Shown here: piece by piece, positions 15,925 through 23,647 of the stretch | How the letters are laid out: every line of letters begins with the position of its first letter | Position numbering within the stretch: position 1 is the first letter of the stretch | NCBI RefSeq assembly: GCF_009498035.1 | Contig: NZ_CP034550.1 | Span: forward strand, 310,001-374,000 | Source of the DNA: Saccharothrix syringae | GTDB taxonomy: Bacteria; Actinomycetota; Actinomycetes; Mycobacteriales; Pseudonocardiaceae | Direction of reading: 5' to 3' | Length of the DNA stretch: 64,000 bases | Program-made: the position numbers and the translations under genes | The notes under the pieces: generated by a model | Database searches by the model: none | What the model was told of the DNA's origin: nothing | What the model saw: the letters and a program-made list of their open reading frames with translations, nothing else

Positions 15925-18290
15925 TCGACGTGGCCGGGTTGGGCGTCGGAGGGGGTTACCCCGACCACTCCCAGCACGACGTCCAGCACGGCCACCCCGC
16001 CCGCCTTGTCCAGCGGATCGTTGCCGTTCCCGCACTTCGGCGACTGGACGCAGGACGGGCACCCGGCCGGACACGCGCAAGCAGCGATGGCCTCCCTAGT
16101 AGCGACCAACCACGGGACGACCGCGTTGAACCCGCGGTCGGCGAACCCGGCACCGCCCGGATGACCGTCGTGCACGAACACCGTCGCCTCCCCGGTGTCC
16201 TGGTGCAGGGCGGTCGAGACACCACCGATGTCCCAGCGGTCGCAGGTCGCGAACAGAGGTAGCAGGCCGATCGCCGCGTGTTCGGCGGCGTGCAGTGCGC
16301 CGGGGACGCGCGCCGGAGCCAGACCGGCGCCCCCCGGCGCACTGCCCAGCAACTCCGCCGACACGGTGTACCAGACCGCCCGCGTCACCAGCGTGTGCGG
16401 CGGCAGGTCCAGCGGCACCGAGTCGACCACCTGGCCGGACGGCAGCTTCCGCAGGTAGCCGACCACCTGCGAGGTCACCTCGACCTCGCCCAGGCACACC
16501 GTGACACCCGGGAACCGGCGCTCCTCCAGCACCCGGACCACCGAGATGTCCTTGGTGTCCCGCGCGGTGGTCGACCAGTCCGGCCGCTCGGCGTGCACCA
16601 GCGCGATCCCGCTCTCCAGGTCGAGCTGGTCCACCACGTACGACTCGCCCTGGTGCAGGTAGACCGCGCCGGGGTGCACCGTCCAGTGCGCCGAACCCGG
16701 GTCCACCGTGCCGAGCATCCGGCCCGAGTCGGCCTCCACCACCACGACCTGCTCGCCGCCGGAGCCGCGGATGTCGACCTCGGCGTGCGGCCGTTCGTGC
16801 GACGTCCAGTACCAGCCGTTGGGGCGCCTGCGCAGGACGCGCCGGGCCGCCATGTCCTCCACCACCGCCAGCGCCGCGTCGCCGCCGAGGTCCGCCAGCG
16901 AGTCGGGGGTCAGCGGCAGCTCGGCCGCGGCGCAGGCGAGGTGCGGCGCGAGGACGTACGGGTTGGTGGGGTCCAGCACCGTCGCCTCGACCGGCTTGTG
17001 CAGCACCGCGGACGGGTTGTGCACCAGGTAGGTGTCCAGCGGGTCGTCGCGGGCCACGAACACCACCAGGGCGTCGCTGTCGCCGGTCCGGCCGGCGCGG
17101 CCCGCCTGCTGCCAGAACGAGGCCAGCGTGCCCGGGAACCCCGCCACCACCACGGCGTCCAGGCCGACGATGTCCACGCCCAGTTCCAGCGCGTTCGTGG
17201 TGGCCACGCCCAGCAGCTCGCCCGACGACACGGCCCGCTCCAGCGCCCGCCGCTCCTCCGGCAGGTACCCGCCGCGGTAGGCGGCGACCCGCCCGGCCAG
17301 CTCCGGGTCGACCTCCGCCAGCAGCCGCCGGGCGCCGATCGCGGTCAGCTCGGCCCCGACCCGGGAGCGGACGAACGCCAGCGACCGCGCGCCCTCCACC
17401 ACCAGGTCGGCGAGGATGCGCGCGGTCTCCGCGCCCGCCGACCGGCGCACCGGGGCGCCGTTCTCCCCCTCCAGGTCGTCGAGCAGGGGCGGTTCCCAGA
17501 GCGCGACCGTGCGGCCGGCGCGCGGCGAGCCGTCCTCGGTGACGGCGGTGACGTCCAGGCCGAGCAGCGCCCGGGCCGACCCCGCCGGGTCGGCGACGGT
17601 CGCCGACGCCAGCACGAAGGTCGGGTTCGCGCCGTAGCGGGCGGCCACCCGGCGCAGCCGGCGCAGCAGCAGGGCCACGTGCGAACCGAAAACCCCCCGG
17701 TAGGTGTGGCATTCGTCGACCACGACGTACGACAGGCGGCGCAGGAACCTGATCCAGCGGGCGTGGTTCGGCAACACGCCGCGGTGCAGCATGTCGGGGT
17801 TGCTGAAGACCCAGTTCGCGTGCGCCCTCACCCAATCGCGTTCCGCGATTGGCGTGTCGCCGTCGAACGACGCGGCGCGCACCCCCGGCAACCCGAAGGA
17901 GTCCACCGACCGCAACTGGTCCGCACCGAGCGCTTTGGTCGGCGAGAGGTACAGGGCCGTCGCCTTCGGGTCGGCCGCCAACGCGCTCAGCACCGGCAAT
18001 TGGTAGGCCAGGGACTTGCCCGACGCGGTGCCCGTCGCCACCACCACGTGCCGGCCGGACCGGGCGTGCTCGGCCACCTCGACCTGGTGCCGCCACGGTT
18101 CGACCACGCCCCTCGCCACCAGCGCCGACGTCACCTCTCCCGGCACCCACGAGGGCCACGGCACGGGACGGGCGGGGCGCGGGGGCAGCTCCTCGGCGTG
18201 CGTGAGGGGCGATTCACCGGTCGGCACACCGGCGAGGACCCGGTCCAGCAAACGACGTCCCTGGTTCGCCACGGTCGCAGCTTCGCACAC
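15894..18290 (-). CDS. DEAD/DEAH-box DNA helicase of the SftH/Hrq1 type with DUF1998 domain (Rv3649 homologue)
   Basis: A 798-residue superfamily 2 helicase. Motif I is ATGTASGKS (about residues 84-92), motif II is the DECH box in VVVDECHTYRG, motif III SAT, motif VI QQAGRAGRTG. The C-terminal third holds a four-cysteine cluster CACPAGCPSC ... C near residues 730-750, typical of the MrfA/SftH/Hrq1 family, which acts in DNA damage repair (MrfA in mitomycin repair in Bacillus). GTG 18290 is used; GTG a few codons later is possible. It is divergent from the pyrophosphatase gene. Confidence 0.88.
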   Translation of the reverse strand: MCEAATVANQGRRLLDRVLAGVPTGESPLTHAEELPPRPARPVPWPSWVPGEVTSALVARGVVEPWRHQVEVAEHARSGRHVVVATGTASGKSLAYQLPVLSALAADPKATALYLSPTKALGADQLRSVDSFGLPGVRAASFDGDTPIAERDWVRAHANWVFSNPDMLHRGVLPNHARWIRFLRRLSYVVVDECHTYRGVFGSHVALLLRRLRRVAARYGANPTFVLASATVADPAGSARALLGLDVTAVTEDGSPRAGRTVALWEPPLLDDLEGENGAPVRRSAGAETARILADLVVEGARSLAFVRSRVGAELTAIGARRLLAEVDPELAGRVAAYRGGYLPEERRALERAVSSGELLGVATTNALELGVDIVGLDAVVVAGFPGTLASFWQQAGRAGRTGDSDALVVFVARDDPLDTYLVHNPSAVLHKPVEATVLDPTNPYVLAPHLACAAAELPLTPDSLADLGGDAALAVVEDMAARRVLRRRPNGWYWTSHERPHAEVDIRGSGGEQVVVVEADSGRMLGTVDPGSAHWTVHPGAVYLHQGESYVVDQLDLESGIALVHAERPDWSTTARDTKDISVVRVLEERRFPGVTVCLGEVEVTSQVVGYLRKLPSGQVVDSVPLDLPPHTLVTRAVWYTVSAELLGSAPGGAGLAPARVPGALHAAEHAAIGLLPLFATCDRWDIGGVSTALHQDTGEATVFVHDGHPGGAGFADRGFNAVVPWLVATREAIAACACPAGCPSCVQSPKCGNGNDPLDKAGGVAVLDVVLGVVGVTPSDAQPGHVDHDRSAATRS

Positions 18291-18394
18291 CGCGGCGGCG
18301 TCGCGGGCGGTCCGCGGATGTCCGCGGGTGGTCCGCGGACGTCGCGGACGCTTCCTGCGTGGATAACGGTGTGTGTACGGATCGACGCGCGGCG

Positions 18395-18422
18395 TTGCCC
18401 TGTTGCGCGCTATGAATAGACT
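18395..18422 (+). promoter_or_regulatory. Putative promoter of the H+-pyrophosphatase gene
   Basis: TTGCCC (18395-18400) and TAGACT (18417-18422) are separated by 16 bases. This predicts a leader of about 115 bases before the AGGAGG site at 18536-18541. Confidence 0.4.
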
Positions 18423-18545
18423 CCGCCGCTATCGCATCCAATGAGGGATGCATCACGTTGTGTCGGGGCTGACAGTCGCGTGAGTGACCCGCCTCACATA
18501 GCGGGGTGTGCCGCATTGGGCCAGAAAAACTCACCAGGAGGACGG

Positions 18546-20848
18546 ATGTCCCGGCAATTCCTCGCGGAGGGCTTGGAGCTCTCCGGAGGTGATCGCGGCC
18601 TCGTCGCCGTGGTCGCCGTGGTCGCGCTGGCCGCCCTGGCCGTCGGGTACGTGCTGCTCCGGGAGGTGCTGGCCGCGGGCCAGGGCACCTCCAGGATGCA
18701 GGACATCGCCAAGGCGGTCCAGGAGGGCGCGGCGGCCTACCTCAACCGGCAGTTCCGGACCCTCGGCATCTTCGTGGTCGTGGTGTTCGTGCTGCTGTTC
18801 GCGCTCCCGGCCGAAGACCTCGGGGAGCGCATCGGCAGGTCGCTGTTCTTCGTGGTCGGCGCGGTGTTCTCGGCGATCATCGGCTACCTCGGCATGTGGC
18901 TGTCGACCCGCGCCAACGTGCGCGTGGCCGCCGCGGCCAACGAGGCGGGCGGCCGCGAGAAGGCCATGCGCGTCGCGTTCCGCACCGGTGGCGTCGTCGG
19001 CATGTTCACCGTCGGCCTCGGCCTGTTCGGCGCGGCGCTGGTCGTGCTGGTCTACGCCGGTCAGGCGCCCAAGGTGCTGGAGGGCTTCGGCTTCGGCGCG
19101 GCGCTGCTGGCCATGTTCATGCGCGTCGGCGGCGGCATCTTCACCAAGGCCGCCGACGTCGGCGCCGACCTGGTCGGCAAGGTCGAGCAGAACATCCCCG
19201 AGGACGCCCGCGCAACGCCGCGACCATCGCGGACAACGTGGGCGACAACGTCGGCGACTGCGCCGGCATGGCGGCCGACCTGTTCGAGTCCTACGCGGTG
19301 ACGCTCGTGGCGTCGCTGATCCTGGGCACGGCCGCGTTCGGCGCGCAGGGGCTGCTGTTCCCGCTGATCGTGCCCGCGATCGGCGTGCTGACCGCGGTCA
19401 TCGGCGTCTACATCACCAGCGCGCGGACCGGCGAGAACGGGCTGACCGCCATCAACCGGTCGTTCTACATCTCCGCGGTCATCTCGGCGGTGCTGTGCAC
19501 GGTGGCGGCGTTCGTCTTCCTGCCCTCCTCGTTCGGCTCGCTCGACGGCGTGCCGGAGGCGGTGGCCTCCACCAGCGGCAACCCCGCGCTGATCGCGGCG
19601 ATCGCGGTGATCATCGGCATCGTGCTGGCGGGCGTCATCCTGTGGCTGACCGGCTACTTCACCGGGACCGAGCACAAGCCGGTCAGGGAGGTGGGCCGCA
19701 CGTCGCTGACGGGTGCGGCGACGGTCATCCTGTCCGGCATCTCGGTCGGGTTCGAGTCCGCCGTCTACACGGCGCTGGTCATCGGTGCGGCGGTCTACGG
19801 CGCGTTCCTGCTGTCCGGGTCCGTGGTGGTGGCGCTGTTCGCCGTCGCGCTGGCCGGGTGCGGCCTGCTGACCACGGTGGGCGTCATCGTGGCGATGGAC
19901 ACCTTCGGCCCCGTGTCGGACAACGCGCAGGGCATCGCGGAGATGTCCGGCGACGTGGACGGCGAGGGCGCGCGCATCCTGACCGAGCTGGACGCGGTGG
20001 GCAACACCACCAAGGCCATCACCAAGGGCATCGCGATCGCGACGGCGGTGCTCGCGGCCACGGCGCTGTTCGGGTCGTACAAGGACGCGATCTCGCAGGC
20101 GCTGGCCGACGTGTCGGTCGGGCTGACCGAGGTGCCGGTGTCGTTCTCCAACCTGGTGTCCGACCCGAACGTGCTGGTCGGCGTCGTCATCGGCGCGGCC
20201 GTGGTGTTCATGTTCTCCGGGCTCGCGGTGAACGCGGTGACGCGGGCGGCCGGTGCGATCGTGTTCGAGGTGCGGCGGCAGTTCCGGGACAACCCCGGGA
20301 TCATGGACGGGTCGGTGAAGCCCGAGTACGGCCGGGTCGTGGACATCTGCACCCGCGACTCGCTGCGCGAGCTGGCCACGCCCGGGTTGCTGGCGGTCAT
20401 GGCGCCGATCGCGGTCGGGTTCGGGTTGGGCGTCGGGCCGCTGGCCGGGTACCTGGCCGGGGCCATCGCGACCGGCACGCTGATGGCGGTGTTCCTGGCG
20501 AACTCCGGTGGTGCCTGGGACAACGCCAAGAAGCTGGTCGAGGACGGGAACCACGGCGGCAAGGGGTCGGACGCGCACGCGGCCACCGTCATCGGTGACA
20601 CCGTGGGCGACCCGTTCAAGGACACCGCCGGGCCGGCGATCAACCCGCTGATCAAGGTGATGAACCTGGTGTCGGTGCTGATCGCGCCGGCGATCGTGAC
20701 GTACTCGGTGGGGGCCAGTGCTTCGGCCGGGGTGCGGTACGCGATCGCGGCGGTGGCCGTGGTGGTCATCGTGGCGGCTGTCGTGGTGTCGAAGCGGCGG
20801 GGTACGGCCATCGCCGACGCGCCCGCGGAGGCCACCACTTCCGCGTGA
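18546..20848 (+). pseudogene. hppA: K+-independent proton-translocating pyrophosphatase, interrupted by a one-base deletion
   Basis: Membrane H+-PPase couples pyrophosphate hydrolysis to proton pumping. As written, frame 1 runs from ATG 18546 (AGGAGG upstream) to about codon 220 and continues in another frame to 20848. At the junction, GADLVGKVE...PED should be followed by DPRN-type sequence; the bases GAGGACG|CCCGCGCAACG lack one A relative to what restores DDPRNAATIADNVGDNVGD. Restoring one base between 19206 and 19207 gives an intact 767-residue protein. The signature DVGADLVGKVE and the GNTTKAITKG segment (Lys, the K+-independent class) are present. Both halves are perfectly conserved, so a sequencing error is likelier than decay. 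Confidence 0.85.
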
Positions 20849-20850
20849 GG

Positions 20851-20939
20851 GGCTGGTCGCTCCTGTTGGGGTGGCCGGCCGCTCCTGTTGGGGTGGCTGG
20901 TCGCTCCTGTTGAGGTGGCTGGTCGCTTCTGCGGGGAGT
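20851..20939 (+). repeat. Four tandem copies of a 22-bp unit downstream of hppA
   Basis: Copies start at 20851, 20873, 20895 and 20917 with core GGTCGCTCCTGTTGGGGT; copies 1-3 differ at only a few positions, copy 4 is degenerate and one base longer, and a partial fifth begins at 20940. Confidence 0.88.
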
Positions 20940-20959
20940 GGCTGGTCAGGGTGGTTTTG

Positions 20960-20988
20960 GGCGGGGCGTCCCTGGTGGGCGCCCCGCC
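20960..20988 (+). terminator. Terminator hairpin after hppA
   Basis: GGCGGGGCG (20960-20968) pairs with CGCCCCGCC (20980-20988), loop of 11, followed by TCTTTCGGGTT. Confidence 0.6.
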
Positions 20989-21053
20989 TCTTTCGGGTTG
21001 GTGCGGCAGACTGGGGGTGAGGGGGGTGGTCGGCTGAGAGGTGGGAGCTCCTG

Positions 21054-21647
21054 ATGAGGCTTGTTGCGCTGGTGGCCGCGGTGGTGGTCGTGGCCGGGTG
21101 TGGGGCCGGAGGGGGATCCACTTCGACGTCTTCTTCCGCTGCTCCCGCCGCGGATCCGGCGGTGGTTTACATGGACAAGGTGTGCACGGCGGCGTCGGCG
21201 TTCGTGACCACGCCGAAGACGCCTCCTCGGTTGGACGCCGACGATCCGGTGAAGTTGAAGGCCGACATGGCTGTGTACATGGGGCAGATGGCCGAGGCTT
21301 TCAACCAGACGGCGGCGAAGTTGCGGGAGGTCGGGCCTTCGCCCGTTGCCGGTGGGGATGAGCAGGTGGCGGGGATGGCCGACACGTTCGGGGGGATCGC
21401 CAAGAACTTCAGCGATGCCAAGGCGGCGTTGGAGGCGGCTGATGCGAACGACCCGGTGGGCGGGTTGCAGGCGGCTGGTGAGGCGATCACGCGGTTGGAC
21501 GAGTTCGTGCAGCCCTTGAAGCAGTTGGAGGCTTCGCCGGAGTTGGCCGGGGCGGCTGAGAAGGCGGAGGCTTGTCAGTCGTTGCGGACGTTGACGCCGG
21601 TGGAGAGTGCGGGGCCTGCTTCCGGGAGTGTTGCGCCTACGTCGTAG
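21054..21647 (+). CDS. Secreted lipoprotein, hypothetical
   Basis: A 197-residue protein with a type II signal peptide; lipobox VVAGC puts the acylated cysteine near residue 16, followed by a Gly/Ser/Thr-rich linker (about 17-33) and an all-alpha domain with two cysteines (CTAAS and CQSL regions). No family with known function is recognised. It is similar in plan (lipobox, linker, helical domain, two cysteines) to the next gene, suggesting distant paralogy. The ATG has GGGAG seven bases upstream. Codon use is richer in TTG, GTT and CTT than in neighbours. Confidence 0.8.
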   Translation: MRLVALVAAVVVVAGCGAGGGSTSTSSSAAPAADPAVVYMDKVCTAASAFVTTPKTPPRLDADDPVKLKADMAVYMGQMAEAFNQTAAKLREVGPSPVAGGDEQVAGMADTFGGIAKNFSDAKAALEAADANDPVGGLQAAGEAITRLDEFVQPLKQLEASPELAGAAEKAEACQSLRTLTPVESAGPASGSVAPTS

Positions 21648-21745
21648 GTGGGTGTGGGTGTGTTGGTGGGTGTTGGGTCCCTGTGTGGTGGGGTAGCCGG
21701 GCGTAGTAAGTTGCGCCGTCCGAATTCACCCTTCTGGGGGGTAAT

Positions 21746-22393
21746 GTGAAGACTTTTTTGAAGCACCGTGTGGTGCTTGCCGGTGCGTTGGCGGCTGTGC
21801 TGGTGACTGCGGCGTGTAGTGGGTCCGGGTCTTCCGGGGCTTCGGCTGGTGGGTCGTCTTCTGCCGCCACGACCACGACTACGACCACGTCCGCGGCTGC
21901 CGACGCCGACCCGGTGGAGTGGGCCGGGGTGTTCTGCGAGGGGATCGGGCCCACGGTCGAGGGCGTGATGAACCTGCTCAAGGTGATGTTCGAGGGTGGG
22001 GCCGAGGACCCGGCGCTGCAGAAGCAGGCGTTGCTCGACTACAGCGGGCCGGCCGGGAAGGCGTTGACCGACGCCGGGGCGAAGTTGGAGGACATGGGGG
22101 CTCCTTCGGCTGATGCTCAGGCGTTGCACGACGAGTTGGTGAAGTTCTTCACGGACTCCGGGGCTGCGTTGAACGACGTCAGCTCGCAGTTGGCCACGTT
22201 GGACCCGGCCGATCCGGAGTTCGCGACGAAGTTGGAGCAGTTGGGTGGGGATCAGGCTGATCCCTCGAAGCTGCAGGAGCAGATCAAGAAGTTGCAGGAC
22301 GACCCGGTGCTGGGGGAGGCGTTCAAGAAGGCGCCCCAGTGCGTGGCGATGTCGGAGAAGCTGAAGTCGCTGGGCGGGTCGCTGGGCGGCTGA
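21746..22393 (+). CDS. Secreted lipoprotein, hypothetical
   Basis: A 215-residue protein with a lipobox ending VTAAC (Cys about residue 24), a Ser/Gly/Thr linker with a run of seven threonines near residues 43-49, and a helical domain with two conserved cysteines (VFCEG and PQCVAM). The start is GTG 21746 with TGGGGGG upstream. It follows the previous lipoprotein by 98 bases on the same strand and has the same layout. The function is not recognised. Confidence 0.8.
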   Translation: MKTFLKHRVVLAGALAAVLVTAACSGSGSSGASAGGSSSAATTTTTTTSAAADADPVEWAGVFCEGIGPTVEGVMNLLKVMFEGGAEDPALQKQALLDYSGPAGKALTDAGAKLEDMGAPSADAQALHDELVKFFTDSGAALNDVSSQLATLDPADPEFATKLEQLGGDQADPSKLQEQIKKLQDDPVLGEAFKKAPQCVAMSEKLKSLGGSLGG

Positions 22394-22460
22394 CCTCGAC
22401 GGGCTGCCTGGTCGGGTGGTCAGGTGGTCTTTGGTTGACCGGTGGGGTTGCGTGGGGCCT

Positions 22461-22586
22461 CGATTTGACATGGGGCCCTTACGAGCGCCGGAGGCAGGCC
22501 GCAGCCGGCAGGCACGGCGGGGAAAAGCGTCCCGCCGAGCCTGCCGGCTCCGACCAGCCTATGGCACTCGAACCCATGTCAAATCG
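22461..22586. repeat. 126-bp palindromic element with nested inverted repeats
   Basis: Outer arms CGATTTGACATGGG (22461-22474) and CCCATGTCAAATCG (22573-22586) are perfect complements. Inside, GCCGGCAGGC (22504-22513) pairs with GCCTGCCGGC (22539-22548) and CGGCGGG (22515-22521) with CCCGCCG (22531-22537), an A-A mismatch between them and a nine-base loop. No reading frame is supported. It looks like a mobile palindromic unit (MITE-like) or a structured RNA. Confidence 0.7.
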
Positions 22587-22617
22587 GGGCCCGCTGGCCG
22601 CTTCCGTCCCAACGTGG

Positions 22618-22840
22618 TCCGGGCGTGTCATGCGTTGGGCACCGGCGTGTCATGCGTTGGGTCCGGGCGTGTCATGCGTTCAAGCCGCGCGAGTCGAACG
22701 TTCAGGCCCGTCGTGTCGAACGTTCCGGGCCCCCGAGTTCTACGTTCAGCACCGGCGTGTCCTCCACTCGGACACCGCGTGTCCTCCAGTCGGACACTGT
22801 GAGTCGTCCGGTCGGGCATTCTGTTTCGTCTGGTTGGGCG
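22618..22840 (+). repeat. Array of ten degenerate 22-bp units in exact phase
   Basis: The core G(T/A)GTC recurs at 22625, 22647, 22669, 22691, 22713, 22735, 22757, 22779, 22801 and 22823, always 22 bases apart with no slippage. Units 1-3 are nearly identical (GTGTCATGCGTTGGG), units 4-6 share GTCGAACGTTC-like cores, units 7-9 share GTGTCCTCCAGTCGG. Non-coding by frame and codon use. Confidence 0.85.
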
Positions 22841-22911
22841 TCGGGGTGGCGGTGGTGTGGTTGGTGGGGGTGGTGGTGTTGGTGGTTCAATCGTTTGGGC
22901 ACTGGTCGTGG

Positions 22912-22931
22912 TCGAACGTGTGTTCTACGCT
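22912..22931 (+). promoter_or_regulatory. LexA-like SOS box overlapping a leaderless promoter
   Basis: TCGAACGTGTGTTCTA (22912-22927) matches the actinobacterial SOS box TCGAAC-N4-GTTCGA at 11 of 12 positions. A -10 hexamer TACGCT (22926-22931) overlaps it and lies eight bases before the GTG start at 22940, predicting a leaderless transcript repressed by LexA. Confidence 0.5.
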
Positions 22932-22939
22932 GGTTGGCC

Positions 22940-23521
22940 GTGGGGCAACTGTCCTTCTTCTCGGCCGAGGCTCGGCAGCCTTGCGTCGGTGACCTGGCGG
23001 GCCTGCTGTGCGGGCCCGGGCAGGCGCTCGGGTTCGCCCGGGGGAGGGCTGCTCGGGTTTCGGTCGCGGTCGACTCGGTCGTTCGGGGGCGGGCGCTGGT
23101 CGTGGCCATGGGGGAGCGGGGGGTTGAGGCTCGGGTCGAGGCTGGTGACGAGGGGTGCTTACAGGTCCTCACCGCTTTTCGGACCGATTTGACCGGGTTG
23201 GCGGGGCAGTGGCTCGATGGCGGGCAAAAGGTCGTTCCGCCCGATTTCACCCTGGATGGTGGGGTGCTCCGGTTGTGGGCGCTTGCCGCCGGGAGGTGGG
23301 TGGAGTCCGGGTACTTCCTGGGGCTCGACGCCGACGCGCCGGGGACGCACGAACCCCTGCGGAAGGCTCTCGCCTCGTCGGGGTTGCCCTCGACGCTCCT
23401 GGCCGGGCGGGCTGACGGGCCCGCACTTCGCGTGGTCGGCCGCAGGAGGTTGGAAAGGCTCGCGGAGCTGGTCGGACGGGCTCCGCGGGGGGTTGCCGAC
23501 CGCACCTGGCCGGCCGCGTAG
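22940..23521 (+). CDS. Conserved hypothetical protein (Rv3647c-like) upstream of topA
   Basis: A 193-residue cytoplasmic protein beginning VGQLSFFSAEARQP, a recognisable start in the family found immediately upstream of topA in actinobacteria. The central part alternates beta strands (RVSVAVDSVVRGRALVVAMG) and the C terminus is basic (RVVGRRRLERLAELVGR), which could contact nucleic acid. No catalytic motif is recognised. GTG 22940 lacks a Shine-Dalgarno sequence but is placed correctly for a leaderless mRNA. The adjacent LexA-like box suggests DNA-damage induction. Confidence 0.75.
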   Translation: MGQLSFFSAEARQPCVGDLAGLLCGPGQALGFARGRAARVSVAVDSVVRGRALVVAMGERGVEARVEAGDEGCLQVLTAFRTDLTGLAGQWLDGGQKVVPPDFTLDGGVLRLWALAAGRWVESGYFLGLDADAPGTHEPLRKALASSGLPSTLLAGRADGPALRVVGRRRLERLAELVGRAPRGVADRTWPAA

Positions 23522-23647
23522 CGCGTCCTCCTGGCGGAAGATCGGGCACAGTTGTGTCACCCTGTCTCGACCAGGGCTGCCCAGCGGTGACAAAGGACAG
23601 TGCACACTGGCGGGTTGGGACACAGTGTTCGAAGAGAGCGGGACGGC

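Noticed and set aside
18896..19206. Upstream start giving the second part of the pyrophosphatase its own N-terminus
   Set aside because: That portion is Arg/Gly-rich out-of-frame translation of the first half; only sequence after 19207 is real in that frame.
22618..22840. CRISPR array
   Set aside because: The units are contiguous at 22 bp with no spacers and diverge from each other; no cas genes.
22339..22992. Continuous plus-strand frames running through the palindrome and 22-bp array
   Set aside because: Translation is repeat-derived; the real start of the downstream gene at 22940 is supported by a leaderless promoter and family N-terminus.
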